Assembly (NCBI GenBank): GCA_012271265.1 | Contig: JAAXGQ010000040.1 | Span: 1 to 50,580 of the forward strand | DNA length: 50,580 nt | Direction of reading: 5' to 3' | DNA from: Vicinamibacteraceae bacterium | Lineage (GTDB): Bacteria > Acidobacteriota > Vicinamibacteria > Marinacidobacterales > Marinacidobacteraceae | In this document: positions 35,978-45,731 of the stretch, one piece after another | How the letters are laid out: every line of letters starts with the position of its first letter | Numbering within the stretch: position 1 is the stretch's first letter | Made by a program: the position numbers and the translations under genes | The notes under the pieces: model-generated | The model's database searches: none | Told to the model about the DNA's origin: nothing | Seen by the model: only the letters and a program-made list of their open reading frames with translations

Positions 35978-37450
35978 TCACTCGTTTGGCGTTTGGGCGC
36001 CGGTGAGCTGGAAGGCGGCGGCGGCGGAGAGGAGAGCCGCCTCGCTCCACGGGGGACCCATGAGCTCGATCCCGAAGGGGAGGCCCGAGCGTTCTCCGGC
36101 GGGGATGGAGATGGCTGGGAGGCCGCCCAGCGAGGCGAGGATGCTGAACCGGTCCCGCTGGTAGGTGAGGGGGAACACGTCCGGCTTCGCGAGTCTTCGC
36201 GGTGGCCCTATGGTCACCGGAAGGAGCAGCAACTCCCCTGTTCCGAGCGCCCGATCCAGAACCCCGCGAACGCGGTCGCGCGTGGCGAGAGCCCGGTGAT
36301 AGGCCGCGTCCCGGTAGCCGCGCGAGAGGGCCGTGGTTCCCAGGATGATGCGCTTTTTCACCTCTCGTCCCAGTCCAGCACTCCGGCTCTCGCGATAGGT
36401 GGCCCGCAGCGGACCCTCCGTCCCCTTCCTTTCTCCGTAACGGATCCCGTCGAAGCGCGACAGGTTCGAACTGGCTTCGGCGCAGGCGAGCAGGTAATAG
36501 GCGGCGAGGGCGACGGAAAACCGGGGCAGGGGGACCTCTCTGACCTGGCAGCCGGCCTCCTCGAAACGCCGCGCCGCGGCAAGGAATGCGGTGCGCGATG
36601 GCGCATCGAGGATGTCGAGCTCGGCGTCGGCGCAGCGAACGATGGTGTGCGGGAGCTTCGGCGATGCGGCGGCGGCGGCGAAATCGGGGGCCGGCTGATC
36701 GGCGCTGGTGGCGTCCCTCGGATCCGCGCCGGCAATCACCCCGAGGATCCGCCCGCAGTCGATCAGATCGACGCTGAGGCACCCGATCTGATCGAACGAC
36801 GACGCGTAGGCGGTGACCCCGAACCGGGAGACCCGGCCCCAGGTGGGACGGATGCCGAAGATCCCGCAATGGGCGGCCGGCTGGCGCACCGAGCCGCCGG
36901 TGTCCGTGCCGAGGGCGGCAAAGGCGGCGCCCGAGGCGACGGCCGCGGCCGAACCGCCGGAGGATCCCCCGGCGACGAACTCGGGATCGACCGGGTTCCG
37001 TGTGGCGCCGAACCAGGATTTGGTGGTCGTGGCCCCCATCCCGAATTCGTCCATATTCGTGATGCCCAGCACGACCGCGTCCGCTTCCCGCAGCCGTTCC
37101 ACCGCGGTCGCGTCGAAGGGCGGGCGGTAGCGGCGCAGGATCCGGGAGCCGGAGGTCGTCTCCAGCCCCTTGACGGCGATGTTCCCCTTGATGGCCATGG
37201 GAAGCCCGAACAACGATCCCCGCTCCGCCGGGGGCCGGGCGTCGAGCTCGCGCGCCCGCGCGCCAGCACGTTCCGGGTCCAGGGCGGTGTAGGCGCGGAC
37301 TCCACCGTCGGCCTCCCGTACCCGGGCGAGCGCCGCCGCCACCGCCTCCTTCGCCGAAAGCCGCCCTGCGCGGAGCGCGGCGGCGCGCCGTTGTCGTTCC
37401 GGGGCGGGAAGAAGCATGGCGGGGGAAGCGGCCCGGCGCCTGCCAGGCAA
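35978..37450 (-). CDS. gatA: Aspartyl/glutamyl-tRNA amidotransferase subunit A
   Basis: The 490-aa product is read from TTG 37450, directly abutting the gatC stop; ATG 37417 is an alternative. The amidase signature is intact, with the Ser-cisSer-Lys triad K88 (MAIKGN), S163 (GGSSGGSAA) and S187 (TDTGGSVRQPA). Also present are MDEFGMGATTTKSWFG and VKKRIILGTTALSRGYRDA, which identify GatA rather than a general amidase. It releases ammonia from glutamine to amidate misacylated Asp-tRNA(Asn) or Glu-tRNA(Gln). gatB is not in the window. It converges on thiL with a 78-nt gap. Confidence 0.93.
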   Translation of the reverse strand: MPGRRRAASPAMLLPAPERQRRAAALRAGRLSAKEAVAAALARVREADGGVRAYTALDPERAGARARELDARPPAERGSLFGLPMAIKGNIAVKGLETTSGSRILRRYRPPFDATAVERLREADAVVLGITNMDEFGMGATTTKSWFGATRNPVDPEFVAGGSSGGSAAAVASGAAFAALGTDTGGSVRQPAAHCGIFGIRPTWGRVSRFGVTAYASSFDQIGCLSVDLIDCGRILGVIAGADPRDATSADQPAPDFAAAAASPKLPHTIVRCADAELDILDAPSRTAFLAAARRFEEAGCQVREVPLPRFSVALAAYYLLACAEASSNLSRFDGIRYGERKGTEGPLRATYRESRSAGLGREVKKRIILGTTALSRGYRDAAYHRALATRDRVRGVLDRALGTGELLLLPVTIGPPRRLAKPDVFPLTYQRDRFSILASLGGLPAISIPAGERSGLPFGIELMGPPWSEAALLSAAAAFQLTGAQTPNE

Positions 37451-37807
37451 TCAGCCCTTGAGGACGCTCGGAGTCCGGACCAGCCGGTTGGCCCGGGCCG
37501 GCGCCAGATCCGTCACCGTCCCGTCTCGGAAGCCCGGCCTGGGCGCATCAGGGCGAAGGCGGCAGGGCGCGGCGCCCGCCCGGGAGAGCGGACGGCCCGT
37601 GCCCTCGCCGTCTGCCGTGGGTGCGAGCTGGACGAGCGCGCCGAAAAGGCGCACCACTTCGCGCACCTCCTCCAGGCGCTGCTCTGCCTCCGCCCCATCG
37701 CCGACGGCGAGCGCCGCGAGGTCCGCGATCTCGCGCAGCGCGTCCTGGTCGATGGCGCCTGGTCCTCCTTTGGGGTCGGAGGCTCGTGAGGGGGCGGGCT
37801 CGGGCAA
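37451..37807 (-). CDS. gatC: Aspartyl/glutamyl-tRNA amidotransferase subunit C
   Basis: The 118-aa frame is from TTG 37807. The GatC core begins IDQDALREIADLAALAVGDG and continues EEVREVVRLFGALVQLAP. The C-terminal half has FRDGTVTDLAP and ends TPSVLKG. GatC stabilises GatA on GatB. The first about 18 residues are not part of the family. A strong AAAGGAGG (37771-37764) lies 10 nt before an in-frame ATC (37753) that starts exactly at the family N-terminus, so a 100-aa form starting with AUC is a real alternative. A TATACT box (37821-37816) would put the transcript start about 2 nt before the TTG. Confidence 0.82.
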   Translation of the reverse strand: MPEPAPSRASDPKGGPGAIDQDALREIADLAALAVGDGAEAEQRLEEVREVVRLFGALVQLAPTADGEGTGRPLSRAGAAPCRLRPDAPRPGFRDGTVTDLAPARANRLVRTPSVLKG

Positions 37808-37815
37808 AGCGAGGC

Positions 37816-37823
37816 AGTATATT
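37816..37823. promoter_or_regulatory. Overlapping divergent -10 elements between gatC and the nitroreductase gene
   Basis: In a 24-nt gap between divergent genes, AGTATATT reads as TATATT on the plus strand (37818-37823) and TATACT on the minus strand (37821-37816). Both are close to the TATAAT consensus and stand out in very GC-rich DNA. Expected start sites (about 37830 plus, about 37809 minus) lie within 2-3 nt of the annotated GTG (37832) and TTG (37807). No good -35 hexamer is evident on either strand. Confidence 0.5.
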
Positions 37824-37831
37824 GACTCTTC

Positions 37832-38461
37832 GTGGCCGCCTCATCGAGAGCTCCCGTCGGTTCTTCCGGCATTCGTGGCGACGGGCGTCGGCGCCCGGAC
37901 CATCCCGTCGAACCGCTCCTCGTCGAACGCTGGTCGCCTCGGGCGATGTCCGGCGAGCGGGTGGGGCGGGAGGACCTCATGAGCCTCTTCGAGGCGGCGC
38001 GGTGGGCTCCTTCGTCCTTCAACGAGCAGCCGTGGCGCTTCGTCTACGCGGAGCGCGGCAGCCGCGCCTGGCCGGGCTTTCTTGAACTCCTGACGGAAGG
38101 CAACCGGAGTTGGGCGCAACGTGCCGGCGCGCTCATCGTCGTGCTCTCGCGCACCACGTTCTCCCGAAGCGGCCGGCCCGCGCCCACCCACTCCTTCGAC
38201 ACCGGAGCGGCATGGCAGAACCTCGCGCTCCAGGGAACAAGGCTCCGCCTCGTGATCCACGGGATGGCCGGGTTCGACCATGACCGGGCGCGCACCGTCG
38301 TGGGCGCTCCGCAGGCGTTCGCCGTCGAGGCGATGATCGCGGTGGGCCGCCCGGGGCCGGCGGAGGTCCTGCCAGAGCGTCTCCGGGCGATGGAGCGGCC
38401 ATCCGGCCGGAAGCCGGTCGCCGGGTTCGCCTTTCCCGGCGCTTTCCCGCCGGGCGCCTGA
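37832..38461 (+). CDS. Nitroreductase family protein
   Basis: The 209-aa product is read from GTG 37832; a stop codon lies in frame at 37823-37825 and no other start precedes the conserved core. FMN-binding nitroreductase motifs are VEPLLVERWSPRAMSG, FEAARWAPSSFNEQPWRFVY, HSFDTGAAWQNLALQGTRL and GFDHDRARTVVGAP. It probably reduces a quinone, nitro compound or similar with NAD(P)H. The short form resembles the malonic semialdehyde reductase/NfnB subgroup. It is the first gene of a three-gene run with the deiminase-family and antiporter genes. Confidence 0.87.
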   Translation: MAASSRAPVGSSGIRGDGRRRPDHPVEPLLVERWSPRAMSGERVGREDLMSLFEAARWAPSSFNEQPWRFVYAERGSRAWPGFLELLTEGNRSWAQRAGALIVVLSRTTFSRSGRPAPTHSFDTGAAWQNLALQGTRLRLVIHGMAGFDHDRARTVVGAPQAFAVEAMIAVGRPGPAEVLPERLRAMERPSGRKPVAGFAFPGAFPPGA

Positions 38462-38473
38462 CCCGCAATCGGT

Positions 38474-39796
38474 TTGGGTCGGGTGGATCCGCATCCTGAG
38501 CACAGGCGCGCCGCGCTCGCGCTCGCGCTGATGGCCGGCGTGGGCTGCGGCCCGGCGGCGGAGGCTCCTCCGGAATCCGCCCAACCGGCGGCGGAGCGCT
38601 TCCGCTTCCCGGCGGAGTTCGAGCCGCATCGGGCCCTGTGGATGGCGTGGCCGACCTACGAGAACAAGCGCGGCCTTCCCACCGAGCCGCTCCAGCTCGA
38701 AATCATCCGCGCCGCCGCGGGCCGGGTCGCCGTGGAGCTGCTGGTTCAGGACGAAGCGGAAGGCGCGGCCGTCCGCGAGCGGCTCGCCTCGGAAAGCGTT
38801 CCCGATGCCCACGTGACGATCCGGGCCGTCCCGCACGGAGACATCTGGATGCGGGACATGGGGCCGATCTTCCTTCAGGGCGACCGGGGCGGGCTGCGGA
38901 TCGCCGACTTCGGCTTCAACATGTGGGGCTACGAGAGCCCGGACTCGCCGGCCTCCCGCCTCGAGGAAGCGGTGGACCGCCAGGTTGCCGAGGCGCTTGG
39001 ACTCGATCTCGTCGCGTCCACTCTGATCAGCGAGGGCGGCGCGCGGGAGTTCAACGGCGCCGGCACGATGATCGTGGTCGAGGCGGTGGAACGGCAGCGC
39101 AATCCCGACTGGTCCCTCGAGGCCATGGACGCCGAGTTCCGGCGCGTGCTCGGAGTGGACAAGGTGATCTGGCTGGCGGAGGGGATGGCGGAGGACGAAC
39201 TCACCTTCCGGGGACAGCTTCCCGGCGGCGTCTTCACGGTGATCACCACCGGCGGCCACGTGGATGAGTTCGCGCGCTTCGCCGATCCGAACACGATCCT
39301 GCTGGCCGAGGTGAGCGCGGAAGAGCGCGCGGCGGACCCCATCGCCGCGATCAGCGGGGGGCGCCTCGACGAGAGTCTGCGCCGCCTTGAAGCGGCCACC
39401 GACCAGGACGGCAACCCCTTCCGAATCGTTCGCGTGCCGGTCCCCGATTCGCTCTTCGACACGATGCGGGCCGGGGACGGGGTGTTTGACTACATCCAGC
39501 CGCTCGAGTACGAAGACGGTTCGGGCATCGACCCGGACGAGGAGATCCGGGTCATCGCCGCCGCGAGCTACCTGAACTTCCAGGTCACCAACGGGCTGGT
39601 GCTGGCCCAGAAGTACTGGAAGCCCGGGCTTCCGGAATCCCTCCGCCAAAAGGACGCGGAGGCGCTGGCGATCCTCGCCGAGTCCTTCCCCGGCCGTGAG
39701 ATCCTCCCGCTCGATGCCATGGCGGTGAACCTCGGCGGCGGCGGGATCCACTGCATCCTGCAGCAGGAGCCGGTGCGGATCGCCGACTCGCGCTGA
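38474..39796 (+). CDS. Lipidated agmatine deiminase / peptidylarginine deiminase-family protein
   Basis: The 440-aa product is read from TTG 38474; GTG 38483 is an in-frame alternative. The N-terminus is a short lipoprotein signal with lipobox AGVGC (Cys 25), so the enzyme should be membrane-anchored outside the cytoplasm. The domain is the PPAD/agmatine deiminase fold: RALWMAWPTYENKRG, HGDIWMRDMGPIF, ISEGGAREFNGAGTMI, TTGGHVDEFARF and the nucleophilic cysteine C427 in NLGGGGIHCILQQEP. It would hydrolyse a guanidino group (agmatine, arginine or a peptidyl arginine), releasing ammonia. The antiporter gene starts 7 nt downstream. The substrate is unresolved. Confidence 0.87.
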   Translation: MGRVDPHPEHRRAALALALMAGVGCGPAAEAPPESAQPAAERFRFPAEFEPHRALWMAWPTYENKRGLPTEPLQLEIIRAAAGRVAVELLVQDEAEGAAVRERLASESVPDAHVTIRAVPHGDIWMRDMGPIFLQGDRGGLRIADFGFNMWGYESPDSPASRLEEAVDRQVAEALGLDLVASTLISEGGAREFNGAGTMIVVEAVERQRNPDWSLEAMDAEFRRVLGVDKVIWLAEGMAEDELTFRGQLPGGVFTVITTGGHVDEFARFADPNTILLAEVSAEERAADPIAAISGGRLDESLRRLEAATDQDGNPFRIVRVPVPDSLFDTMRAGDGVFDYIQPLEYEDGSGIDPDEEIRVIAAASYLNFQVTNGLVLAQKYWKPGLPESLRQKDAEALAILAESFPGREILPLDAMAVNLGGGGIHCILQQEPVRIADSR

Positions 39797-39803
39797 GGCC
39801 GGT

Positions 39804-41204
39804 GTGGGCGGGAGCGAGGGCTGGGGCGCTCTCAGCCTGCTGCCGACGCTGCTCGTTCTCGGGCTCGCTGTCGCCACCCGGCGCCCGCTGGAAGCTCTGA
39901 TCGCCGGCGCGCTCTTCGGGCATCTCCTGCTGTTCGGCGCCGCCTTTCCGGCGGCGTTCCTCGAGACCCTGCAGGCGGTCATGGCAGAGCCGGCGAGCGT
40001 GTGGGTCACGCTCGTGGTGCTGCTTTTCGGCGCCCTCGTCGGGATCCTGGCGCGCTCCGGCGGATCGCGCGCCTTTGGGGAGGCGCTCGCGCGGCGGCTC
40101 CGCACCCGTCCCCGTCTGCTGCTCGGCGCCTGGCTGCTCGGCGTCGTCACCTTCGTTGATGACTACCTGAACGCGCTTGCGGTGGGCGCGGCGTTCCGCT
40201 CGGCGGCCGACCGCTTCCGCATCTCCCGGGCCAAGCTGGCGTGGGTGGTGGACAGCACCGCCGCCCCGGTCTGCGTCCTGATTCCCGCCTCCACCTGGAC
40301 CGCGTTCCTGATCGGCCTGTTCGAAGAGGGCGGGCTGGCGGCGCCCGGCGCCGGCGGGGCGCTCTACCTCTCGCTCATCCCGTTCCTGCTCTACCCATGG
40401 GCGGCGCTCCTGCTGGTGGTCGGCGGCGCGGTCGGGCTGGTTCCCGACTTTCGCGGGATGCGCACGGCGGAGCGGCGCGCGGCCGCCGGGGACGCCGATC
40501 CGGAGGCGGTGGCCGCGCTCGACGAGAGCCTCGAACCACCCCCCGGCCATCCGCCGTCGAAGCGTCCCGGCCTCCGGGCTCCGGCATTCCTGGTTCCCCT
40601 CCTCGTCCTCCCGCTTGTGACGCTGCTCCTCGGGGGCGACGCGCTGCTCGGTGTCAGCGCCGCTCTCGCCCTCGCGGTGCTGCTTGCCGGCGCGGTGGGT
40701 CCGAGCGGGGGCTTCGGGATCGTGGCGGATGGCGCCCTGAGGGGGATGGAAGCGATGCTCCACCCGATCGGAATCGTGCTCGTCTCGTTCGTGCTCCGCG
40801 ACGTGAACGACGCGCTCGGCCTCACCGAATGGGTGATCGGCGCGGTGGAGCCGCTCGCGACGGGCTGGATGCTCCCGGCGCTGGTGTTCGTCGCCCTCGC
40901 CGGAGTGGCCTTCGCCACCGGCTCGTTCTGGGGCACCTACACCGTGAGTCTGCCGGTGGTCGTCGGACTCGGCGGCGCGGTGGAGGCCTCGCTCCCGCTG
41001 ACGCTCGGGGCGCTGGTCTCCGCCGGCGCGTTCGGCTCCCACGCCTGCCCCTACGGCGACTCGACCGTCCTGGCGGCGAAGAGTTCCGGCTGCGGCATCA
41101 TGGCGCACGTCCGCACCCAGTTGCCCTACGCCCTCCTCGCGGCCGGCGTCGCGACCGTCGGTTTCGTCGTTCTCGGCCTGCTGCTCGCGCCATCCGGCGC
41201 CTGA
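39804..41204 (+). CDS. NhaC-family Na+/H+ antiporter-like transporter
   Basis: The 466-aa polytopic protein is read from GTG 39804. About 11-12 hydrophobic segments are evident. Family signatures are TFVDDYLNALAVGAAFR, VVDSTAAPVCVLIPASTWT and ATGSFWGTYTVSLPV, then GSHACPYGDSTVLAAKSSGC. These match the NhaC/IT-superfamily core, which exchanges Na+ for H+ or, in some members, exchanges organic substrates such as malate/lactate or arginine/ornithine. It is coupled to a deiminase-family gene 7 nt upstream, so a role in moving an arginine- or agmatine-derived product is conceivable but unproven. Confidence 0.85.
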   Translation: MGGSEGWGALSLLPTLLVLGLAVATRRPLEALIAGALFGHLLLFGAAFPAAFLETLQAVMAEPASVWVTLVVLLFGALVGILARSGGSRAFGEALARRLRTRPRLLLGAWLLGVVTFVDDYLNALAVGAAFRSAADRFRISRAKLAWVVDSTAAPVCVLIPASTWTAFLIGLFEEGGLAAPGAGGALYLSLIPFLLYPWAALLLVVGGAVGLVPDFRGMRTAERRAAAGDADPEAVAALDESLEPPPGHPPSKRPGLRAPAFLVPLLVLPLVTLLLGGDALLGVSAALALAVLLAGAVGPSGGFGIVADGALRGMEAMLHPIGIVLVSFVLRDVNDALGLTEWVIGAVEPLATGWMLPALVFVALAGVAFATGSFWGTYTVSLPVVVGLGGAVEASLPLTLGALVSAGAFGSHACPYGDSTVLAAKSSGCGIMAHVRTQLPYALLAAGVATVGFVVLGLLLAPSGA

Positions 41205-41511
41205 GCCGGGTCGGTGGGGCAGGCCATGGGCCATCGCGGTCCGCAATCCCTCTCGGCATCCAGACTCTTTCCACGATTCGGTCTCACCGGCGGCCTGGAC
41301 CTGGCGGAGGGCTGGCCTCCGCGTCTGCCCGCCCTTCCGGGTACCGTGGCCTCCGCCGCGATGAGCCGTGGACCCTGGGGGGAGAGAGGTCGGCGCGACC
41401 CTGCAGTGCGGCGCAGGCCGGCGAGGACGCCGGCGCTCCAGGGGGGCCGGGCGCGCGGGCGGATCGTCGAGGAGTTCGAGCCCGCGGTGTCGATCATGTG
41501 GCTGCGCCCGA
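41205..41511. other. 307-nt non-coding gap between convergent genes, with one hairpin repeat
   Basis: The antiporter (+) and the AI-2E-family gene (-) end on either side. I see no plausible gene here. It contains one complete hairpin repeat (41417-41440) preceded by the variant flank GTGCGGCGCAG, the same flank as the bamA copy. The hairpin may serve as a bidirectional transcript end. The rest has no recognisable feature. Confidence 0.7.
41411..41440 (+). repeat. Single hairpin repeat between convergent genes
   Basis: A complete plus-orientation copy, identical over the 24-bp core and GCTCCA tail to those at 34-57 and 16151-16174, including the upstream GCGCAG. It is located about 70 nt after the end-facing minus-strand gene and about 210 nt after the antiporter stop. 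Confidence 0.9.
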
Positions 41512-42660
41512 TCAGACCACCTCGACGATGTAGCGGTCGCGCAGGAGGCGCCAGGCCGAGGCCAGGAAGGCGGTCAGCGGGATCGCGAGCATCGTTCCGG
41601 TGAGGCCGCCAAGAGCGCTGCCCCAGAAGAGAATCGCGACGATGATCGCCATCCAGTGGAGGCCGGTGCGGTCTCCCATGATCCTTGGGGTGAGCACCCA
41701 ACCCTCGATCAGCTGGACGACGACGAGGACGCCCCCGGTGAGCGCAGCGAGCAGGAGGCCGCCGTCGGGCTGGACCCAGGCGAGAGGAACCGCGGCGAGA
41801 AAGCCGATCCCGGTGCCCAGATAGGGAATGATCGTGAGGATCCCCAGCCCGAGGCCCAGCACGAACCCGTAGTCGAGTCCGATCAGGGTGAAGCCGATCG
41901 CGATGAGCAGGCCCTGCAGGAAGGCGACGAGCAACTGGGCGCGAAAGAAGACGGTGAGGATTCCGGCGAAGTCCCGGGCCAGCTGGACGACCGTGTCCCG
42001 CGTGGCGGGCTTCAGGAAGGGGAGGATCTGGGCGGCGTCGGCCGGCGGCGGTTGCCAGATCAGGAAGAACCCGAAATAGAGCGGCAGCACCAGCCAGGAG
42101 AAGAGCGAGGCGATGCCGCGCAGCAGGCCGGCGCCCGCCGCCACGGCCTGTTGGCCCACCTGTTCTCCGAACCGGGCCAGTCCTTCGAGGAGGGCCGTCT
42201 GCTGGCTCACCCCGAACCCGTACAGGCGCCGGCCCACCGGGTGGTTCTCGATGAAATCGATAACCGCCGGGACTTCGGCCGCGACGAAGGCGCGCGCGGA
42301 CTCGAGGAGGGCTGGCGCCTGGCGGAGCAGGTCGGCCACCTGGTCGGCGAGAAGCCGGCCGAAGACGAGCACGAAACCGCCGAGAAGAGCGGCGAGCGAC
42401 ACGAAGACCGCGGTGAGGGCAGCCCACGCGGGGAGCCGGAGCCGCGTCCGGAAGGCCTGGAACCACGGCCTGAAGACCATCGCCGCCAGCCCCCCCACCG
42501 CGAGCGGCAGCAGGACGTGGGAGAACGCCGCGGCGAAGCGGTAGAGGAGCCAGGCGACCCCGAGCGCCGAGGCCAGGAGGACGGTGGCCGAGAGCAGGAC
42601 CAGCGCGGCGCTCTGGACCCGGGCTCCGGGAGAGCCGGGATCGGGGCCGGAGGCGATCAT
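41512..42660 (-). CDS. AI-2E transporter family (PerM/YhhQ-like) membrane protein
   Basis: The 382-aa protein has the eight-helix AI-2E/PerM layout: two N-terminal hydrophobic pairs, a soluble central region with DQVADLLRQAPALLESARAF, then SLFSWLVLPLYFGFFLI, LLIAIGFTLIGLDYGFVLGL and GILTIIPYLGTGIGFLAAVP, the family hallmark. It ends GSALGGLTGTMLAIPLTAF. Members export autoinducer-2 or other small molecules, or exchange Na+ for H+; the substrate here is unknown. It is located 13 nt downstream of ahcY. AhcY sits at one branch of the SAH-recycling pathways, but no luxS or pfs is present, so an AI-2 role is not implied. Confidence 0.87.
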   Translation of the reverse strand: MIASGPDPGSPGARVQSAALVLLSATVLLASALGVAWLLYRFAAAFSHVLLPLAVGGLAAMVFRPWFQAFRTRLRLPAWAALTAVFVSLAALLGGFVLVFGRLLADQVADLLRQAPALLESARAFVAAEVPAVIDFIENHPVGRRLYGFGVSQQTALLEGLARFGEQVGQQAVAAGAGLLRGIASLFSWLVLPLYFGFFLIWQPPPADAAQILPFLKPATRDTVVQLARDFAGILTVFFRAQLLVAFLQGLLIAIGFTLIGLDYGFVLGLGLGILTIIPYLGTGIGFLAAVPLAWVQPDGGLLLAALTGGVLVVVQLIEGWVLTPRIMGDRTGLHWMAIIVAILFWGSALGGLTGTMLAIPLTAFLASAWRLLRDRYIVEVV

Positions 42661-42673
42661 GCCCTCGCCGTGG

Positions 42674-44173
<1,500 letters not shown>

Positions 44174-44244
44174 GGTGCGAATCCTGCGAAGGGGGAAAGC
44201 GCCGCGGAAACGCCCGAAGAAACGGACCCTCGCGGCCGGGGAGT

Positions 44245-45261
44245 TCAGTCCGTGTTGGACTGGATCGCGGAGGCCGATGCCCGGGCTGCCTGGGCCCGCC
44301 CGGCGGCAAGCCGGCGTTCCCGCCGTATGACGCGCGACCGCGCCCAGGCAGTCCGGGCTTCCGGGTTCGCGATGCGGAGCACGAGCGTCGCGGCGATACC
44401 GACGACGATCGCAGCGAGGGCGATCCCGACATCCGCGAGATCTGGCGTAAACCGGACCCGGTTCACGTCCTGGAACGGCCAGAGTCCCACGAGGGCGCCC
44501 ACCAGGAGACCAAAAAGGGCTCCCAGCGTCCGCTGCCGGAACCGGGCCAGCAGGAACTGCACCAGCCGGGCCGCCGATGCGATCCCGAGCAGCATCCCGA
44601 GGAAGAACGGCGCGACACCGAGGAACGCCTCGAAGAGAAGCGGAGCGCTCAGGGGGCGGACGCCCAGAGCGGTCGTGAAGCCGTCCACCGCGTTCAGGTA
44701 GGGCAGGTAGAGCCCGGTCACCACGAGGAGCGTGCTGCCACTGATCCCGGGAAGCACGAGGGCGAAGGCAGAGGCGGTTCCGGCGATGAGGAGGGTGACG
44801 GGGCTCACGGCGCCTGCCGCCGCGCCCGCCGCCGATGGTTCAGCGATCAGCAGCGGGACCCCGGCGATCAGGGCGCCGAAGATCGCCCAGCGCACAAACA
44901 GGCTGCTCTTGTGCTCCGGCATCTGCCAGAGCGGGAGTGCGCCGCCGAGCGTCAGGCCCAGGAAAAGGGCAAAGAAAATGCTCGGCCAGGCGTTGAACGC
45001 GTCGCGGACGGCGCCCGCTGCGAGGAACAGCGCGGTGAGCGCGGCGACGAAGGTCGCCACCAGTGAAAACAGGGAAGCCGGCCGCAGCCGGAAGGCGGTC
45101 AGGTCGGAAATGGCGCCGATGAGCTGGGGGTACACCCCCGCGGCCAGAACCATCGTTCCGGCGCTGATTCCCGGCACCAGGCTCGCGAGACCGCCCAGAA
45201 CGCCGGCGATGAGAAACCGCCCCACGTGGGGGTGGGGCAGGTGTGGAGCGTGCAGGCTCAT
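44245..45261 (-). CDS. DUF368 membrane protein (PopT-type polyprenyl-phosphate translocase candidate)
   Basis: The 338-aa polytopic protein has the DUF368 internal repeat: [20 protein letters not shown] in the first half and [19 protein letters not shown] in the second, each a re-entrant P-G-I-S-G/A motif. About eight or nine hydrophobic segments follow this symmetry. DUF368 proteins (PopT) were reported to recycle undecaprenyl phosphate across the membrane for cell-wall synthesis; this role is carried over by homology. The C-terminal tail is a basic, Ala-rich helix of about 35 residues. It starts at ATG 45261, upstream of ahcY on the same strand. Confidence 0.88.
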   Translation of the reverse strand: MSLHAPHLPHPHVGRFLIAGVLGGLASLVPGISAGTMVLAAGVYPQLIGAISDLTAFRLRPASLFSLVATFVAALTALFLAAGAVRDAFNAWPSIFFALFLGLTLGGALPLWQMPEHKSSLFVRWAIFGALIAGVPLLIAEPSAAGAAAGAVSPVTLLIAGTASAFALVLPGISGSTLLVVTGLYLPYLNAVDGFTTALGVRPLSAPLLFEAFLGVAPFFLGMLLGIASAARLVQFLLARFRQRTLGALFGLLVGALVGLWPFQDVNRVRFTPDLADVGIALAAIVVGIAATLVLRIANPEARTAWARSRVIRRERRLAAGRAQAARASASAIQSNTD

Positions 45262-45731
45262 GCGGGTCCGGAGCGATGCCTTGCGCGTCCGTCAACGAAC
45301 CCCGTCTCTGGGGAGCGTCGGGACGAAGGAAACCGGGATGGCGTGCTGCGGTTGCTCCCGGAACGGCCTGGTGAGGGGGCTCGCCCACCACATCCGGACG
45401 GCGGGAGCCATGTCGTTGGACATCGTGCGGAATGAGAGCCGCACGGGGGCCGGGAAGCCGGAGGTCAAGTCAGATCGAACCGGTGTTGTCGGAGGGGTCT
45501 TTCGATGAAATCAGGCGATGAAATCAGGCGATGAAATCGGGCGATGAAATCAGCGATGAAATCAGGCCGGACGGCCGCGGGAATCCGGTCCAGGGACGTG
45601 CCCGCACAGGAACCGATAAGCATACCGGAACCCCGTCAGCGGGCAACCAGGCCCGGTGTTCCACCGGTTGCGCAGCGTGTTCGAGGGCCCGGAGCGACGA
45701 CGGCCCTCCCGAAAGCGGGAGAATCCCGCCC
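45262..45731. other. 470-nt divergent intergenic region with tandem repeats
   Basis: The region separates the DUF368 gene (-) from the FetA-like gene (+). The only structured feature is the five-copy tandem repeat at 45503-45566, described separately. The stretch around it is lower in GC than its neighbours. Open frames run through it (for example upstream of the FetA domain) but their products are low complexity and resemble nothing. Promoters for both flanking genes must lie here; none is clear. Confidence 0.6.
45503..45566. repeat. Five tandem copies of a 13-bp repeat (CGATGAAATCAGG)
   Basis: Units are at 45503-45515, 45516-45528, 45529-45541 (one A to G change), 45542-45553 (12 bp) and 45554-45566. 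Each contains the interrupted palindrome GAT-GAA-ATC. The array is 166 nt upstream of the FetA-like gene start and 242 nt from the DUF368 start. The 13-bp period does not match the codon size, so it is not a coding repeat. It could be a regulator-binding array or simple slippage. Confidence 0.9.

Noticed and set aside
44174-44244. SAH riboswitch upstream of ahcY
   Set aside because: I looked for the conserved SAH-aptamer segments on the minus strand of this 71-nt gap and could not recognise them.
45531-45731. N-terminal extension of the FetA-like protein from ATG 45531
   Set aside because: It begins inside the 13-bp tandem repeat and encodes low-complexity sequence; ABC domain homologues start near GTG 45732.
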